A DNA stretch of 64,000 nt from Halorientalis marina (GCF_023028345.1 NZ_CP095487.1:496001-560000); one strand, 5' to 3'. Shown: positions 37,264-46,438, counted from the first letter of the stretch. Translations and numbers: made by a program. The notes: generated from the letters alone by a model not told the origin.

Positions 37264-37794
37264 TCAGTCGGCGGCCGCGAACTTCTCGCGAACCTTCTTG
37301 ACCTTCGGCCGGACCTGTGCCACGCAGTAGGGCTTGTCGGGGTTCTTCTCGAAGTAGTCCTGGTGGTACTCCTCGGCCCGCCAGAACCGGTCGAGGGGTT
37401 CGATCTCGGTGACGATGCCCTCGTAGACGCCCTCGGACTCCAGTTCGTCGACGAAGCGCTCGACCGTCTCGCGCTGGGCGTCGTCGTGGTAGTAGACCGC
37501 AGAGCGGTACTGGGTGCCCACGTCCGGCCCCTCGCGGTTCTCCGTCGTCGGGTCGTGGACGCTGAAAAAGACCTCCAGGACGTCCTCGTAGTCCAGGACG
37601 TCGGTGTCGTAGGTCACCTGGACCGCCTCGGCGTGGCCGGTCTCCTCCCGGCAGACCGCCTCGTAGCTCGGGTCGTCGACGTGGCCGCCGGCGTACCCCG
37701 AGACGGCCTCGACGACGCCGTCGAGTTCCTTGAACGCCGCCTCGATACACCAGAAACAGCCGCCCGCGACCGTCGCCGTGTTCGTGTCGGCCAT
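37264..37794 (-). CDS. msrA: Peptide-methionine (S)-S-oxide reductase
   Basis: A 176-residue MsrA. The catalytic motif GGCFWC gives Cys13 as nucleophile and Cys16. YAGGHVDDPSYEAVC and GTQYRSAVYYHDD are conserved, and the EKNPDKPYC end carries a resolving-type cysteine. It repairs oxidised methionine in proteins. A Shine-Dalgarno-like ggaggt lies immediately before the ATG. Confidence 0.95.
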   Translation of the reverse strand: MADTNTATVAGGCFWCIEAAFKELDGVVEAVSGYAGGHVDDPSYEAVCREETGHAEAVQVTYDTDVLDYEDVLEVFFSVHDPTTENREGPDVGTQYRSAVYYHDDAQRETVERFVDELESEGVYEGIVTEIEPLDRFWRAEEYHQDYFEKNPDKPYCVAQVRPKVKKVREKFAAAD

Positions 37795-37935
37795 ACCTCC
37801 CGTTGGGGCGCCAGCGACTTACCTCTCTCGCCGGGCGCGGTGGCGGCGTCGGGCACGCGAGCGGGACGCCACGACCGGTCGCCACGCGTCAGAAGGAGAG
37901 AGCTTTTGAAACACCTCGGGGTATGGCCCGGGTAG

Positions 37936-39720
37936 ATGGTCCCCGGACGCTCACTCCTCGGTCGAGCGCGAACGCGCGTTCGCGACGACCTGCGGGCGGA
38001 CCCGTACCTCCCCTGGCTGCTCGCGCTGGCGACGCTCCTCTGTGGGTTCTGGTTCTGGCACCGCCTTCCGAACACCGCCACGCGGGACGAGTGGAGCCGG
38101 ATTCTCGACCCCGTCGTGGCGTTCCGGTCGGTCGTCGCCGACCCGAGTTTCGCGGGGCTCCAGGAGGGCGTCGCCTGGGGTCGTGTTCCCTTCGGCGCGA
38201 CCTTCTACGTGTTCGGGCTCGCGCTCCTGCCGATGATCGCCGTCGCGGTCCTGACGGGGCAACTCGACGCGATCACCGCGGGGCCGGCGTTCCCGGCCTG
38301 GGAGTTCGGCCGCCACGAGATCTGGGCCGGGACGCCGGCCTGGTTCTGGACCGGGAGCCTCGCGCTCGTGCGCCTGTTCTCGGTCGCGACCGCCGTCGGC
38401 TCGGTCTATCTCACCTACCGGATCGGCGTGGCGACCGCCGACCGGACGACCGGCCGCCTCGCCGCCCTCATTCTGACCCTCACCTTCGGCTTCCTGACCA
38501 TCGCCCACGAAGGCGGCGAGGACATGCCCGCGCTCTTTTTCGTCCTGCTCGCGCTCTATCTCCTGCTCCGGTACGTCCGAACGGGCGAGTCCTGGCGATT
38601 CTCCGCCGCGAGCGCGGCCGGCGGCGTCGCCATCGCGTTCAAGCTCACCGCCGTCCCGGTCGTGCTCCTGATCGGTGCCGCCCACCTCCTGCGGGCGCTG
38701 GGCGGTGACGGCTGGCCGGCGTCGCTGTACCGGCCGCGACTGCTCGTGACCGGCGCGAGCATCGGCATCGTGACCATCGCGCTGGGGTTCCCGACGCTGC
38801 TCGTCGGCGCGGTCGAGCCCGTCGTCCAGCGGATCGTCGGCGGTGGGGTCGGCCGAGCGACCCATCCCACCGGCCCCGACGCCCCTATCTGGTGGTGGTT
38901 CCTTCGCGGGTACTTCAGCGGGCTCGGCCTCCCGCTGCTGCTCGCCAGCGTCGGTGGCGTCGTCGCGGCGTTCGTCCGGGCCGGTCGCGGGCGTGCCAAC
39001 GCCGGGACGTTGCTCGTGATTACCGCCCTCGTCCTCTATATCGGGCTGTTCGCCCCATGGCACGACTTCCGGGTCCACCACCTCCTGCCGACGTTCCCGC
39101 TCCTCGCCCTGCTGGTGGCGACGGCGCTCGGGAACCTCCGGGACCGGCGGGAGACGGTCGGCCGCGTCGTGACGGGTGCGCTCGTGGTGAGTTCGGCCGT
39201 CTACGCCGGCGTCGGTGCCGCCGAGTTCGCCAGTATGCCCCGCGACGAGGCCGTCCGGTGGCTCGAATCGGAGGCCGACGCGGGCGACACCGTCGAGGTG
39301 TACCGCCGGCACTTCCAGGACACGGCGGTGCCACACGGGATGGACGTGGCCCACGCCTTCGGCCCGGAGGAAAACGGGGAGGAACTCGGGACCTGTCCCG
39401 AGTACGTCCAGCTGGGGTACCGCGACCTGCTCTACTTCGTCGAGGGGTCGTACTACCGGAGCGGGGCGGCCGAGGCCGAGTACGTCCGGGCGCTGCTGGA
39501 CGGCGAGTACGACTACGAGATCGCCGCCGAGTTCGGCCCTCGGCCGCCGGACTACGTCCCACAGCGGCCGACGCCCGGGTCGGTGACGGACCTCGTCCGG
39601 CTCGGCGTGGTCCCACACACCGACCAGTACGCCGACGAGCAGGAGCTCGCGGCAAACCAGTACACCGTGATCCTCGAAGCGACCGGCGAGGAGAACTGCC
39701 GGCCGACGCCGCCGTTCTGA
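37936..39720 (+). CDS. GT39-like membrane glycosyltransferase
   Basis: A 594-residue protein with about ten to twelve membrane helices and a C-terminal soluble part from about residue 430. The first outer loop carries TRDEW, the acidic motif of the PMT/ArnT (GT-C) fold, after helix one. HEGGEDMPALFFVLLALYL and FHDFRVHHLLPTFP-like segments are typical of dolichol-phosphate-sugar users. It would move a sugar from a lipid carrier to a surface acceptor. It is first of the glycan cluster and convergent with the flippase-like gene. Confidence 0.8.
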   Translation: MVPGRSLLGRARTRVRDDLRADPYLPWLLALATLLCGFWFWHRLPNTATRDEWSRILDPVVAFRSVVADPSFAGLQEGVAWGRVPFGATFYVFGLALLPMIAVAVLTGQLDAITAGPAFPAWEFGRHEIWAGTPAWFWTGSLALVRLFSVATAVGSVYLTYRIGVATADRTTGRLAALILTLTFGFLTIAHEGGEDMPALFFVLLALYLLLRYVRTGESWRFSAASAAGGVAIAFKLTAVPVVLLIGAAHLLRALGGDGWPASLYRPRLLVTGASIGIVTIALGFPTLLVGAVEPVVQRIVGGGVGRATHPTGPDAPIWWWFLRGYFSGLGLPLLLASVGGVVAAFVRAGRGRANAGTLLVITALVLYIGLFAPWHDFRVHHLLPTFPLLALLVATALGNLRDRRETVGRVVTGALVVSSAVYAGVGAAEFASMPRDEAVRWLESEADAGDTVEVYRRHFQDTAVPHGMDVAHAFGPEENGEELGTCPEYVQLGYRDLLYFVEGSYYRSGAAEAEYVRALLDGEYDYEIAAEFGPRPPDYVPQRPTPGSVTDLVRLGVVPHTDQYADEQELAANQYTVILEATGEENCRPTPPF

Positions 39721-39767
39721 GCGCGGCCGCTCGCTCGCGGCCGCCGGCCGGGCGGCGGCCCCGTGAT

Positions 39768-40793
39768 TCAGTCGGTCCGGAGCGACGCCCGGTCGATCCC
39801 CAGCGAGGGGTACCAGCCCGCGAGCGCCGGGAGGTAGACACCGAGGAAGCGGTCGACGAACACGACGGGGACGATCACCGCGCTCGGGACGCCCAGCGCG
39901 ACGAAGACGGCCGTCGTCGTCGCCTCCGTCACGCCCAGGCCGCCGGGCGTCAGCGGCAGCAGCGTCACGCTGTAGGCCGCGACGAGATAGAGCGGCAGGA
40001 GCGCGACCGGCTCGAATGGGGCGCCGAAGGCCGACAGCAGGAGCGCGACGCGGACGCCCGGCGCGAGCACGAGCGCCCCGATCCAGCCGACGGCGTACCG
40101 CGCCCAGACACCGGGGTCGCCCGCGAGCGCCCGGAAGGCGTCCCGCGAGTCCTCGGTGAAGCTCACCGCCGTCGTCGCCCGCTCGGCCAGCGGCTCGCCG
40201 ATCCGGGGCATCCGGGCGAGCAGGCCGGTCAGCACCGCGAACAGCCAGTTCAGCCGGTCGAGGTTCGTCCCGAAGGCGAGCACCGCCGTCCCGGCGGCGA
40301 GATAGAGGGCGATGGAGAGGCCGAGCAGGACGGCGAGCCCCGGCGGGAGCCGCCCGACGGCGACGGCGAGGCCGACGAGCGCGACCACCCCGTACAGCAG
40401 GGCGTAGAGCGCGGTGTGGACACCGGAGACGGCGGTCGCGTCGGCGTAGGAGATCCCCACTTTGCTCCGGAGGACGAAGGGCGCGGCGAGCCGCCCGGTC
40501 AGCCGCGAGGGGAGCAACTGGTTGACGAAATTGACGACGAGGTCGACGCTCCCGGCCGTCCGGATGTCCGTCGGCGCGACCGGGCGGAGCGTCGCCTGCC
40601 AGGTGGAGAACCGCGCGAGCAGGCCGGCGACCGTCACCGCGAGGACCGCGACGGCGGTCCCCGCGTCGAGGCCCGCGACCAGCCGGACCGCGGCCGCCGG
40701 GTCCGTCTGTGAGAGCGCCCACGCCAGCGCCACGACCGCGATGGCGTACTGGGCGCCCGTCACTGCGGCGTCGCGAACGCGCTCGGAGACCAT
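39768..40793 (-). CDS. Flippase-like membrane protein (LPG synthase TM family)
   Basis: A 341-residue protein with about eight helices, of the AglD/lysylphosphatidylglycerol-synthase membrane family. NFVNQLLPSRLTGRLAAPFV and the C-terminal LPLTPGGLGVTEATTTAVF, then VFVDRFLGVYLPALAGW, are diagnostic. Members act in polyisoprenoid-linked glycan transfer or lipid flipping. Its start shares a base with the stop of the deacetylase gene upstream. Confidence 0.85.
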   Translation of the reverse strand: MVSERVRDAAVTGAQYAIAVVALAWALSQTDPAAAVRLVAGLDAGTAVAVLAVTVAGLLARFSTWQATLRPVAPTDIRTAGSVDLVVNFVNQLLPSRLTGRLAAPFVLRSKVGISYADATAVSGVHTALYALLYGVVALVGLAVAVGRLPPGLAVLLGLSIALYLAAGTAVLAFGTNLDRLNWLFAVLTGLLARMPRIGEPLAERATTAVSFTEDSRDAFRALAGDPGVWARYAVGWIGALVLAPGVRVALLLSAFGAPFEPVALLPLYLVAAYSVTLLPLTPGGLGVTEATTTAVFVALGVPSAVIVPVVFVDRFLGVYLPALAGWYPSLGIDRASLRTD

Positions 40794-41716
40794 CAGTCGG
40801 TCTCCTCCTCTTTTCCCCCTTCCCGCGTCGGGTTTGGGCCGTCGACCGGTGTTCGCTCGTCGTGGGCAGGGCCCCTGTCGACGCCCTCGTCGCCAAGATC
40901 CGCGTCGAGGGCCTCGGCGGCGGAGACGAACGTGAAGTCGGTCGCGAGGATCCGCTCGACGGCGCGGCGCATCCACGCGCCCGTGTGCCAGTAGACTCGC
41001 GCCGGGACGCCCTCGACCTCGGGGAGGTCGACGAGTTCCCAGGGGTGGACGTACAGGACCGGCGTGATGCCGCGCCGGGCCAGCAGGCGCATCCCCGTGA
41101 TGGTGTACCGGGGGCCGAAAAACCGCAGCCAGGTCCCGGTCAGGGGCAGTTTGAGGCCGGGCATGACGCTGACCGGTAACTCACGGAGGCCGGCCGGTGC
41201 CGCGGGGTCGATGGCCTTCGCCGCCGTCGGCCGGTGGCAGTCGGGGTCGCCGCCGTACCAGCCCGGAATCCGCCGGCTGGGGACGACGCTCGAGTCGTAG
41301 TCGTAGCCCGCGTCCGCGAGGGCGGCGAAGTGGCCCTCGCCGCGGTCGAACGCCGGCGCGCGGAAGCCCGTCACGGTCGCGCCGGTCACGTCCGCCAGCA
41401 CGCGCCGGGAGCGGGTCAGCTCCTCGCGGCGCGTCTCGGCGTCCAGCTCCGAGAGCAGGCGGTGGTTGTGGGTGTGGGAAGCGATCTCGTGGCCGTCGTC
41501 GGCGAGCGCGTGGACGGCGTCGGGATGTTGCTCGGCGAGCGACGAGACGACGAAGCCGGTCGTCGTCGCGCCGTGCTCGCGGAAGGCCTCCCGGAGGAAC
41601 GTCAGGCCGTCGAGGCCGACGCCGGTCCGGTCGGTCTCGCCGTCGGCGGCCCGGTAGGCGGGCGTCTGGGAGAATAGCTCCACGTCGACGGAGAGGACCG
41701 CGGTCCGGTCACTCAT
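40793..41716 (-). CDS. Polysaccharide deacetylase (NodB-type)
   Basis: A 307-residue carbohydrate esterase family 4 protein. SVDVELF gives the first metal-site Asp, HEIASHTHNH holds the HxxxH metal pair, and GFRAPAFD and YVHPWEL supply the remaining motifs. It probably de-N-acetylates a sugar in the surface or lipid-linked glycan made by this cluster. No signal peptide is visible, so it likely acts on the cytoplasmic side. The C-terminus is an acidic, disordered tail. Confidence 0.88.
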   Translation of the reverse strand: MSDRTAVLSVDVELFSQTPAYRAADGETDRTGVGLDGLTFLREAFREHGATTTGFVVSSLAEQHPDAVHALADDGHEIASHTHNHRLLSELDAETRREELTRSRRVLADVTGATVTGFRAPAFDRGEGHFAALADAGYDYDSSVVPSRRIPGWYGGDPDCHRPTAAKAIDPAAPAGLRELPVSVMPGLKLPLTGTWLRFFGPRYTITGMRLLARRGITPVLYVHPWELVDLPEVEGVPARVYWHTGAWMRRAVERILATDFTFVSAAEALDADLGDEGVDRGPAHDERTPVDGPNPTREGGKEEETD

Positions 41717-42059
41717 CGCGTTCGTCGAGTTCGGCCCGGAGGAGGCTCACGTCCTCGTTGAGCCGGGACACCCGGTCGGCGAGCTGGCCGATGCGGTTGA
41801 AGAGGTAGGTCACGACGACGAACAACACGAGGTTCGAGACGACGAGGATCGCCCGCGCCTTCAGTTCCAGCCCGAGCAGGCCGGCGATCACCTCGAAGAC
41901 GTTCGGGAAGATACCGACGAATATCATGCCGGCGCCGACGATCAGCGACATCCCCAGCAAAACGAGGTCCTCGCGGCCGCGGGCGACGATGGCGTAGCCG
42001 TTCCAGAGGAACACGACGCCGACGAGCACCGAGAGGGCGTTGACGAGGCTGTATTCCAT
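41709..42059 (-). CDS. DUF2304 membrane protein
   Basis: A 116-residue protein with three hydrophobic segments (about 5-24, 31-52, 66-86) and a C-terminal coiled-coil-like stretch (RIGQLADRVSRLNEDVSLLR). This matches DUF2304, small proteins usually encoded beside family 2 glycosyltransferases. Here it lies two bases from a GT2 gene and overlaps the deacetylase by eight bases. It is probably an accessory of lipid-linked sugar synthesis. Confidence 0.85.
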   Translation of the reverse strand: MEYSLVNALSVLVGVVFLWNGYAIVARGREDLVLLGMSLIVGAGMIFVGIFPNVFEVIAGLLGLELKARAILVVSNLVLFVVVTYLFNRIGQLADRVSRLNEDVSLLRAELDERDE

Positions 42060-42061
42060 GG

Positions 42062-42736
42062 TTAGCGAAAGAGGAGCACCCGGAGGATGGCGTCGGTCAT
42101 GCGGAGCGGGTAGAGCGCGAACGTCCGGACCGTGAACTGCGACTCGCCGGCCTCCCGGGTGGGCATCTCGATGGAGACCTCGCGGATGCGGAGGTCGCGC
42201 CTGGCCGCTTCGAGGGTCTGCTCGACCGCCCAGTGTTTGTCGGAGCGATGCAGGATGGTCGAAAGTGCCGAGACGCGGTAGATCCGGAAGCCGCTGGTCA
42301 CGTCGGTCACGTCCACGCCGCCGAGGACGTTCACGACGGCGGTAAAGGAGCGGATGCCGAGGTTCCGCAGCAGCGAGTACTCGCGGTGGCTCTCGTTGAG
42401 GTAGCGACTGCCGATCACCATGTCGGCGTCCTCGGCGGCCGCGAGCAGGTCGGGGATGGCCGCGGGGTCGTGCTGGCCGTCGGCGTCGACCTGGATCACG
42501 AAGTCGAAGTCGTTCCGGATGGCGTACTGGTAGCCGGTCCGGACGGCGCCCCCGACTCCCGTGTTGAAGGTGTGCTCGATCACCGTCGCGCCGTGATCGC
42601 GGGCGAGGGCCGGCGTCCCGTCCACCGAGCCGTCGTCGACGACGACCACCTCGTCGACGTACTCGCGCGTCCCGTCGATCACCGACCCGACGGTCTCGCG
42701 CTCGTTGTACGCGGGGATGACTGCAACCGTTCGCAC
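42062..42736 (-). CDS. GT2 glycosyltransferase, dolichyl-phosphate sugar synthase-like
   Basis: A 224-residue GT-A glycosyltransferase. VIPAYNERETVGSVI, VVDDGSVDGT and the metal motif QVDADGQHDP are intact. The acceptor-side TSGFRIYR fits the DPM1/GtrB group that makes polyprenyl-phosphate sugars. No membrane helix follows; the DUF2304 partner next door may anchor it. It is first of the four-gene minus-strand operon. Confidence 0.9.
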   Translation of the reverse strand: MRTVAVIPAYNERETVGSVIDGTREYVDEVVVVDDGSVDGTPALARDHGATVIEHTFNTGVGGAVRTGYQYAIRNDFDFVIQVDADGQHDPAAIPDLLAAAEDADMVIGSRYLNESHREYSLLRNLGIRSFTAVVNVLGGVDVTDVTSGFRIYRVSALSTILHRSDKHWAVEQTLEAARRDLRIREVSIEMPTREAGESQFTVRTFALYPLRMTDAILRVLLFR

Positions 42737-42784
42737 GTATAGGCGAACACCGCTCGCTTACTTATGCGTGTCCTTCGAGCCGAA

Positions 42785-42798
42785 ACCCACTAGTGGGT
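42785..42798. promoter_or_regulatory. Perfect 14-base palindrome in a divergent promoter
   Basis: acccactagtgggt is its own reverse complement. It lies between the GT2 gene (minus) and the phosphodiesterase gene (plus), centred 27 bases before ATG 42819, where a TATA element would be expected. It is a candidate operator controlling both directions of the glycan cluster. Confidence 0.45.
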
Positions 42799-42818
42799 CG
42801 GTTGCCTCCCCCGAACCA

Positions 42819-44363
42819 ATGACCGAGACCGTCGTCGTCGGCCTCGACGGTGCGAGTTGGCGCCTGCTCGACCCCTGGATCGAGGCCGGCGACCTCCCGA
42901 ACCTCGCCGCCCTCCGCGAGACGGGGTCGTGGGCCGAAACCGAGAGCTGTCTGCCGCCCGTGACCTTCCCCAACTGGAAGTGCTACTCGGCAGGGAAGGA
43001 CCCCGGCGGCTTCGGCGTCTTCTGGTTCGAGCACATCGACCTCGCAGCGGGGGAGATCACCGTCGCCGACGGCAGCGACTTCCACACCGCCGAACTGTGG
43101 GACTACCTCAACGACGCCGGCCAGTCCGCGGGCGTCGTCAACATGCCGACGATGTACCCCCCGCGGGAGATCGACGGCGCCATCGTCGCCGGCGGCCCCG
43201 ACGCCGTCGAGGGTGAGTATCGCTCGATCTCCGGCGGCTACACCCACCCGCCCGAACTAACCGAGGAACTCGAATCCCGGTTCGACTACCGCGTCCACCC
43301 CGACCCGCTTCTGTCCTCGAACGAGGAACGCGGGGCCGAGGTCGACGCCATCCTCGACGCCCTCGAGAGTCGGTTCGAGGTCGCGCTGTGGCTGCTCGAC
43401 GAGCGCGATCTCGATTTCGTCCACGTCACCCTCTTCTACCTGAACGTCCTCCATCACTTCTTCTGGGACGCGGAGCCGACCCACCGCGCCTGGCAGCTGG
43501 TCGACGAGTGGCTGGGCCGGATCGCCGACCGCGAGGACTGCAACCTCGTCCTGATGTCCGACCACGGGAGCGCGCCGACGACCACCGAGTTCTACGTCAA
43601 CGAGTGGCTCGCCGAGAACGGCTACCAGGAGCGCACCCGGACGGTCGACGAACGCCTCCAGCGGCTCGGCATCGACCGCGAGACCGTTCTCGGCGTCGCG
43701 AAGCGACTCGGCATCGTCGACATCCTCGCCCGCGTCGTCCCCGAGCGGGTTCAACAGTTGGTTCCCCAGGAGGCGGGGCTGAAACGCGACCGCAAACTCG
43801 AAGCCATCGACCTCCCCCGGACGAAGGCGGTCGCGAGCGGGCAGGGCCCGATCTACCTCAACCCCGCCTTCGACACCGAATCGGTCCGGGACTCGCTGAT
43901 CGCCGACCTCCGGGGCCTCGAAGACGAACACGGGCCGCTGTTCGACGGCGTCTCACCCGGCGAGGACGTCTACTCCGGCCCCTACGTCTCGGAGGGTCCC
44001 GAAGTCGTGGTCGACCAGCGGCCGGGCGTCCACGTCAACGACGGCGTCGGCGGTGGGACGGTGATGGCCGGGCCGGATCGCTGGGCGGCCGAGAACACGC
44101 GCCACGGCATCTTCCTCGCCAGCGGCCCCGACTTCGCCGGCCACGGCGAACTCGACCGCATCAGCATCCTCGATATGGCGCCGACGCTGCTGGTCGCCGC
44201 CGGCTGTGACGTGCCCACGGACATGACGGGCGAGGTCCTCCCGATCTTCGCGACCGAGCGCGACTGGGACCGGCGCGAATCGTTAGAGATCGCCGACGGG
44301 CGCGGCAGCGACGTGGGCGAGGACGTGGCCGACCGCCTCGAACAACTCGGCTACATGGAGTGA
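42819..44363 (+). CDS. Alkaline phosphatase superfamily phosphodiesterase
   Basis: A 514-residue type I phosphodiesterase/nucleotide pyrophosphatase-fold protein. VVVGLDGASWRLLDPWI carries the first metal Asp, PPVTFPNWKCYSAGKDPG the nucleophile Thr region, LMSDHGSAPTTTEFYV the second Asp-His pair, and NTRHGIFLASGPDFAGHGEL the final His. Haloarchaeal members occur in surface-polysaccharide loci, and it is divergent from the GT2 operon here. The substrate, perhaps a phospholipid-linked or nucleotide sugar, is unknown. Confidence 0.88.
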   Translation: MTETVVVGLDGASWRLLDPWIEAGDLPNLAALRETGSWAETESCLPPVTFPNWKCYSAGKDPGGFGVFWFEHIDLAAGEITVADGSDFHTAELWDYLNDAGQSAGVVNMPTMYPPREIDGAIVAGGPDAVEGEYRSISGGYTHPPELTEELESRFDYRVHPDPLLSSNEERGAEVDAILDALESRFEVALWLLDERDLDFVHVTLFYLNVLHHFFWDAEPTHRAWQLVDEWLGRIADREDCNLVLMSDHGSAPTTTEFYVNEWLAENGYQERTRTVDERLQRLGIDRETVLGVAKRLGIVDILARVVPERVQQLVPQEAGLKRDRKLEAIDLPRTKAVASGQGPIYLNPAFDTESVRDSLIADLRGLEDEHGPLFDGVSPGEDVYSGPYVSEGPEVVVDQRPGVHVNDGVGGGTVMAGPDRWAAENTRHGIFLASGPDFAGHGELDRISILDMAPTLLVAAGCDVPTDMTGEVLPIFATERDWDRRESLEIADGRGSDVGEDVADRLEQLGYME

Positions 44364-44384
44364 CGCGCGGCGGCCCGCCCGTCA

Positions 44385-44489
44385 TCAGTCGCCGTCCGTC
44401 TCCGCGCAGGCGGCACAGCGCCGGCCGGTCTCGTCCGTACAGATGCCCTCGCGGATCGGGACCAGGTCACCACAGTTGGTGCAGTACAT
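44385..44489 (-). CDS. 34-residue zinc-ribbon micro-protein
   Basis: ATG at 44487-44489 opens MYCTNCGDLVPIREGICTDE followed by a second ribbon knuckle, CAAC, ending in an acidic tail and TGA. Cysteines at 3, 6, 17, 25 and 28 provide two CxxC knuckles. It is a typical haloarchaeal zinc micro-protein of unknown role. Codon use is strongly coding, and the frame contains the CxxC spacing by design rather than chance. Confidence 0.7.
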   Translation of the reverse strand: MYCTNCGDLVPIREGICTDETGRRCAACAETDGD

Positions 44490-44568
44490 GGCCTGTCGTG
44501 ATGTGGGTCATCGGTTCGCGGTGTGACACGGGGCGACGAGTTCCTCGGTCAGCGACTGCCGGGCCCGA

Positions 44569-46359
44569 TCACTCGAGCTGGTGGTAGTCGAGTTCGTGCC
44601 CCTCGTCGAGGGCGTCCTGTACGACCTCGCTCGGGCTGTCGACGGGCTCGACCCGGCTGGTCATGCCGCCGAGATCCGCCCGCTCGAAGTAGATGTTCCG
44701 CCGCCAGGTCTCGTCGGTGTCCGTGTAGTCCGTCCGGTAGTGGGCGCCGCGCGACTCGGTGCGCTCGCGTGCCCCGCGGAGGACGGCCTCGGCCGCCGTC
44801 AGCATGAATCCGACGTCGACGGCGTACTCGAACGACTGGCTCGTGATCGGGCCGACGGCCATGTCGCTCGCCTTCTCGCGGACGCGGTCGAGGGCGTCGA
44901 GGCCGGCCGCCAGGGATTCCTCGTCGCGGAGGATTCCGGCGTGTTCCCACATGAGGTCCTGCAGTTCCTCGAAGACGGTCTCGACCGCGTAGGTGCCGTC
45001 GCTGTCGGCCGTCGCGGCGAGGTCGGCGACGTGCGACTCGACGAGCGTCTCGACCAGTCGCGCCGGTACGGCGCCGGGACCGTCGACGCGCTCGGCGATC
45101 CGCTCGCCGGCGACGACGCCGTAGGCGACCGTCTCGGCCAGCGAGTTGCCGCCCAGCCGGTTCGCGCCGTGGACGCCGGCCATCGTCTCCCCGATGGCGA
45201 ACAGGCCGTCGACGGCCGTCTCGCCGTGGTCGTCGACCGCGACGCCGCCCATCCCGTAGTGGGAGGTCGGCGCGACCTCGACCGGTTCCTCGGCCATGTC
45301 GACGCCGAGCTCCTCGAACCGCGCGTACATCCGCGGGAGCCGTTCCCGGATGAACGCCTCGTCACGGTGGGAGATGTCGAGGTAGACGCCGCCGTTTTCC
45401 GTGCCGCGGCCCTCCGCGACCTCCTTGGCGATGGCGCGGGCGACCACGTCGCGGGCGTCCAGCTCCATCTGATCCGGGGAGTACCGCTCCATGAACCGCT
45501 CGCCGTCACTGTTGAACAGCCGTCCGCCCTCGCCACGGACGGCCTCGGTGACGAGCCGTCCGCTCCAGGGCGCCCACTCGGGGTCGTCCTCGTCGACGGC
45601 CATTCCGGTCGGGTGGAACTGGACGAACTCCATGTCCATCAGCGCGGCCCCGGCGTCGTAGGCCAGCGCCGCGCCGTCGCCGTTGTTCTCGTCGTCCCGG
45701 GAAGTGTGGCGGTTGTAGATCGCCGCGTGCCCGCCGGCCGCGAGCACGACCGTCCCGGCGTTGAACAGGACGAACTCGCCGCTGTCCATGTCGAACCCGA
45801 CGGCCCCGTAGACGGACTCGCCGTCCGAGACGAGTTTCGTGATCATCACGTTCTCGCGGTACGGCACGTCGAGTGACTGCGCCTTCTCGATCAGCGCATC
45901 CAGCATCGACTCGCCGGTGTGGTCGCCGGCGAAGGCGGTCCGACGGAACGACTGGGCACCGAAGTACCGCTGGTCGATTTCGCCGTCGTCGGTCCGGGAG
46001 TAGTCCATGCCCCACTCGTCCAGTTCCCGGAGCCGTTCGGGCATCTGCTGGGTCACGGTCTCGACCTTCGCGGGGTCGTTGACGAAGTGGCCCTCGTTGA
46101 GCGTGTCCGCGGCGTGGATCGCCCAGCTGTCCTCCGGATCGCGAGTGCCGAGGGCACCGTTGATCCCGCCACGGGCCCACGTCGTGTGGGCGTCGCCGTG
46201 ACTCCGCTTCCCGAGCACGAGGACGTCGTCGACGCCGCGCTCGGCCAGTTCGATTGCCGTCCGAGCACCGGCTGCGCCGGCGCCGACCACCAGCACGGAG
46301 ACGTCGACCTCGTCGTACGCCGGGGTTCCTGCGTCGTTCGTACCGTCGTGCTTGCTCAT
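44569..46359 (-). CDS. Succinate dehydrogenase/fumarate reductase-type flavoprotein
   Basis: A 596-residue FAD protein. The Rossmann motif is GAGAAG (residues 26-31). HTTWARGG places His58 where SDH/FRD flavoproteins attach FAD covalently; L-aspartate oxidase lacks that His. Active-site pieces are FVQFHPTGMAV, TEAVRGEGG, TSHYGMGGVAV and ANRLGGNSLAE. It would interconvert succinate and fumarate or a similar acid. No iron-sulfur or anchor subunit gene is adjacent, so its electron partner is unknown. ATG 46357-46359 is the sensible start. Confidence 0.88.
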   Translation of the reverse strand: MSKHDGTNDAGTPAYDEVDVSVLVVGAGAAGARTAIELAERGVDDVLVLGKRSHGDAHTTWARGGINGALGTRDPEDSWAIHAADTLNEGHFVNDPAKVETVTQQMPERLRELDEWGMDYSRTDDGEIDQRYFGAQSFRRTAFAGDHTGESMLDALIEKAQSLDVPYRENVMITKLVSDGESVYGAVGFDMDSGEFVLFNAGTVVLAAGGHAAIYNRHTSRDDENNGDGAALAYDAGAALMDMEFVQFHPTGMAVDEDDPEWAPWSGRLVTEAVRGEGGRLFNSDGERFMERYSPDQMELDARDVVARAIAKEVAEGRGTENGGVYLDISHRDEAFIRERLPRMYARFEELGVDMAEEPVEVAPTSHYGMGGVAVDDHGETAVDGLFAIGETMAGVHGANRLGGNSLAETVAYGVVAGERIAERVDGPGAVPARLVETLVESHVADLAATADSDGTYAVETVFEELQDLMWEHAGILRDEESLAAGLDALDRVREKASDMAVGPITSQSFEYAVDVGFMLTAAEAVLRGARERTESRGAHYRTDYTDTDETWRRNIYFERADLGGMTSRVEPVDSPSEVVQDALDEGHELDYHQLE

Positions 46360-46438
46360 ACCTATAACAAGGGCTGGATACGGATGAACCCGTCGCGCGC
46401 GTGCGCGCGATAGGGGGCGGCCGACGGCGGCCGGGGCG

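Noticed and set aside
37951..40896. Very long minus-strand open frame of over 900 codons
   Set aside because: It runs antisense to the GT39-like gene and through the flippase gene in the wrong frame; rich in Arg/Gly/Pro, as expected of shadow frames in GC-rich DNA.
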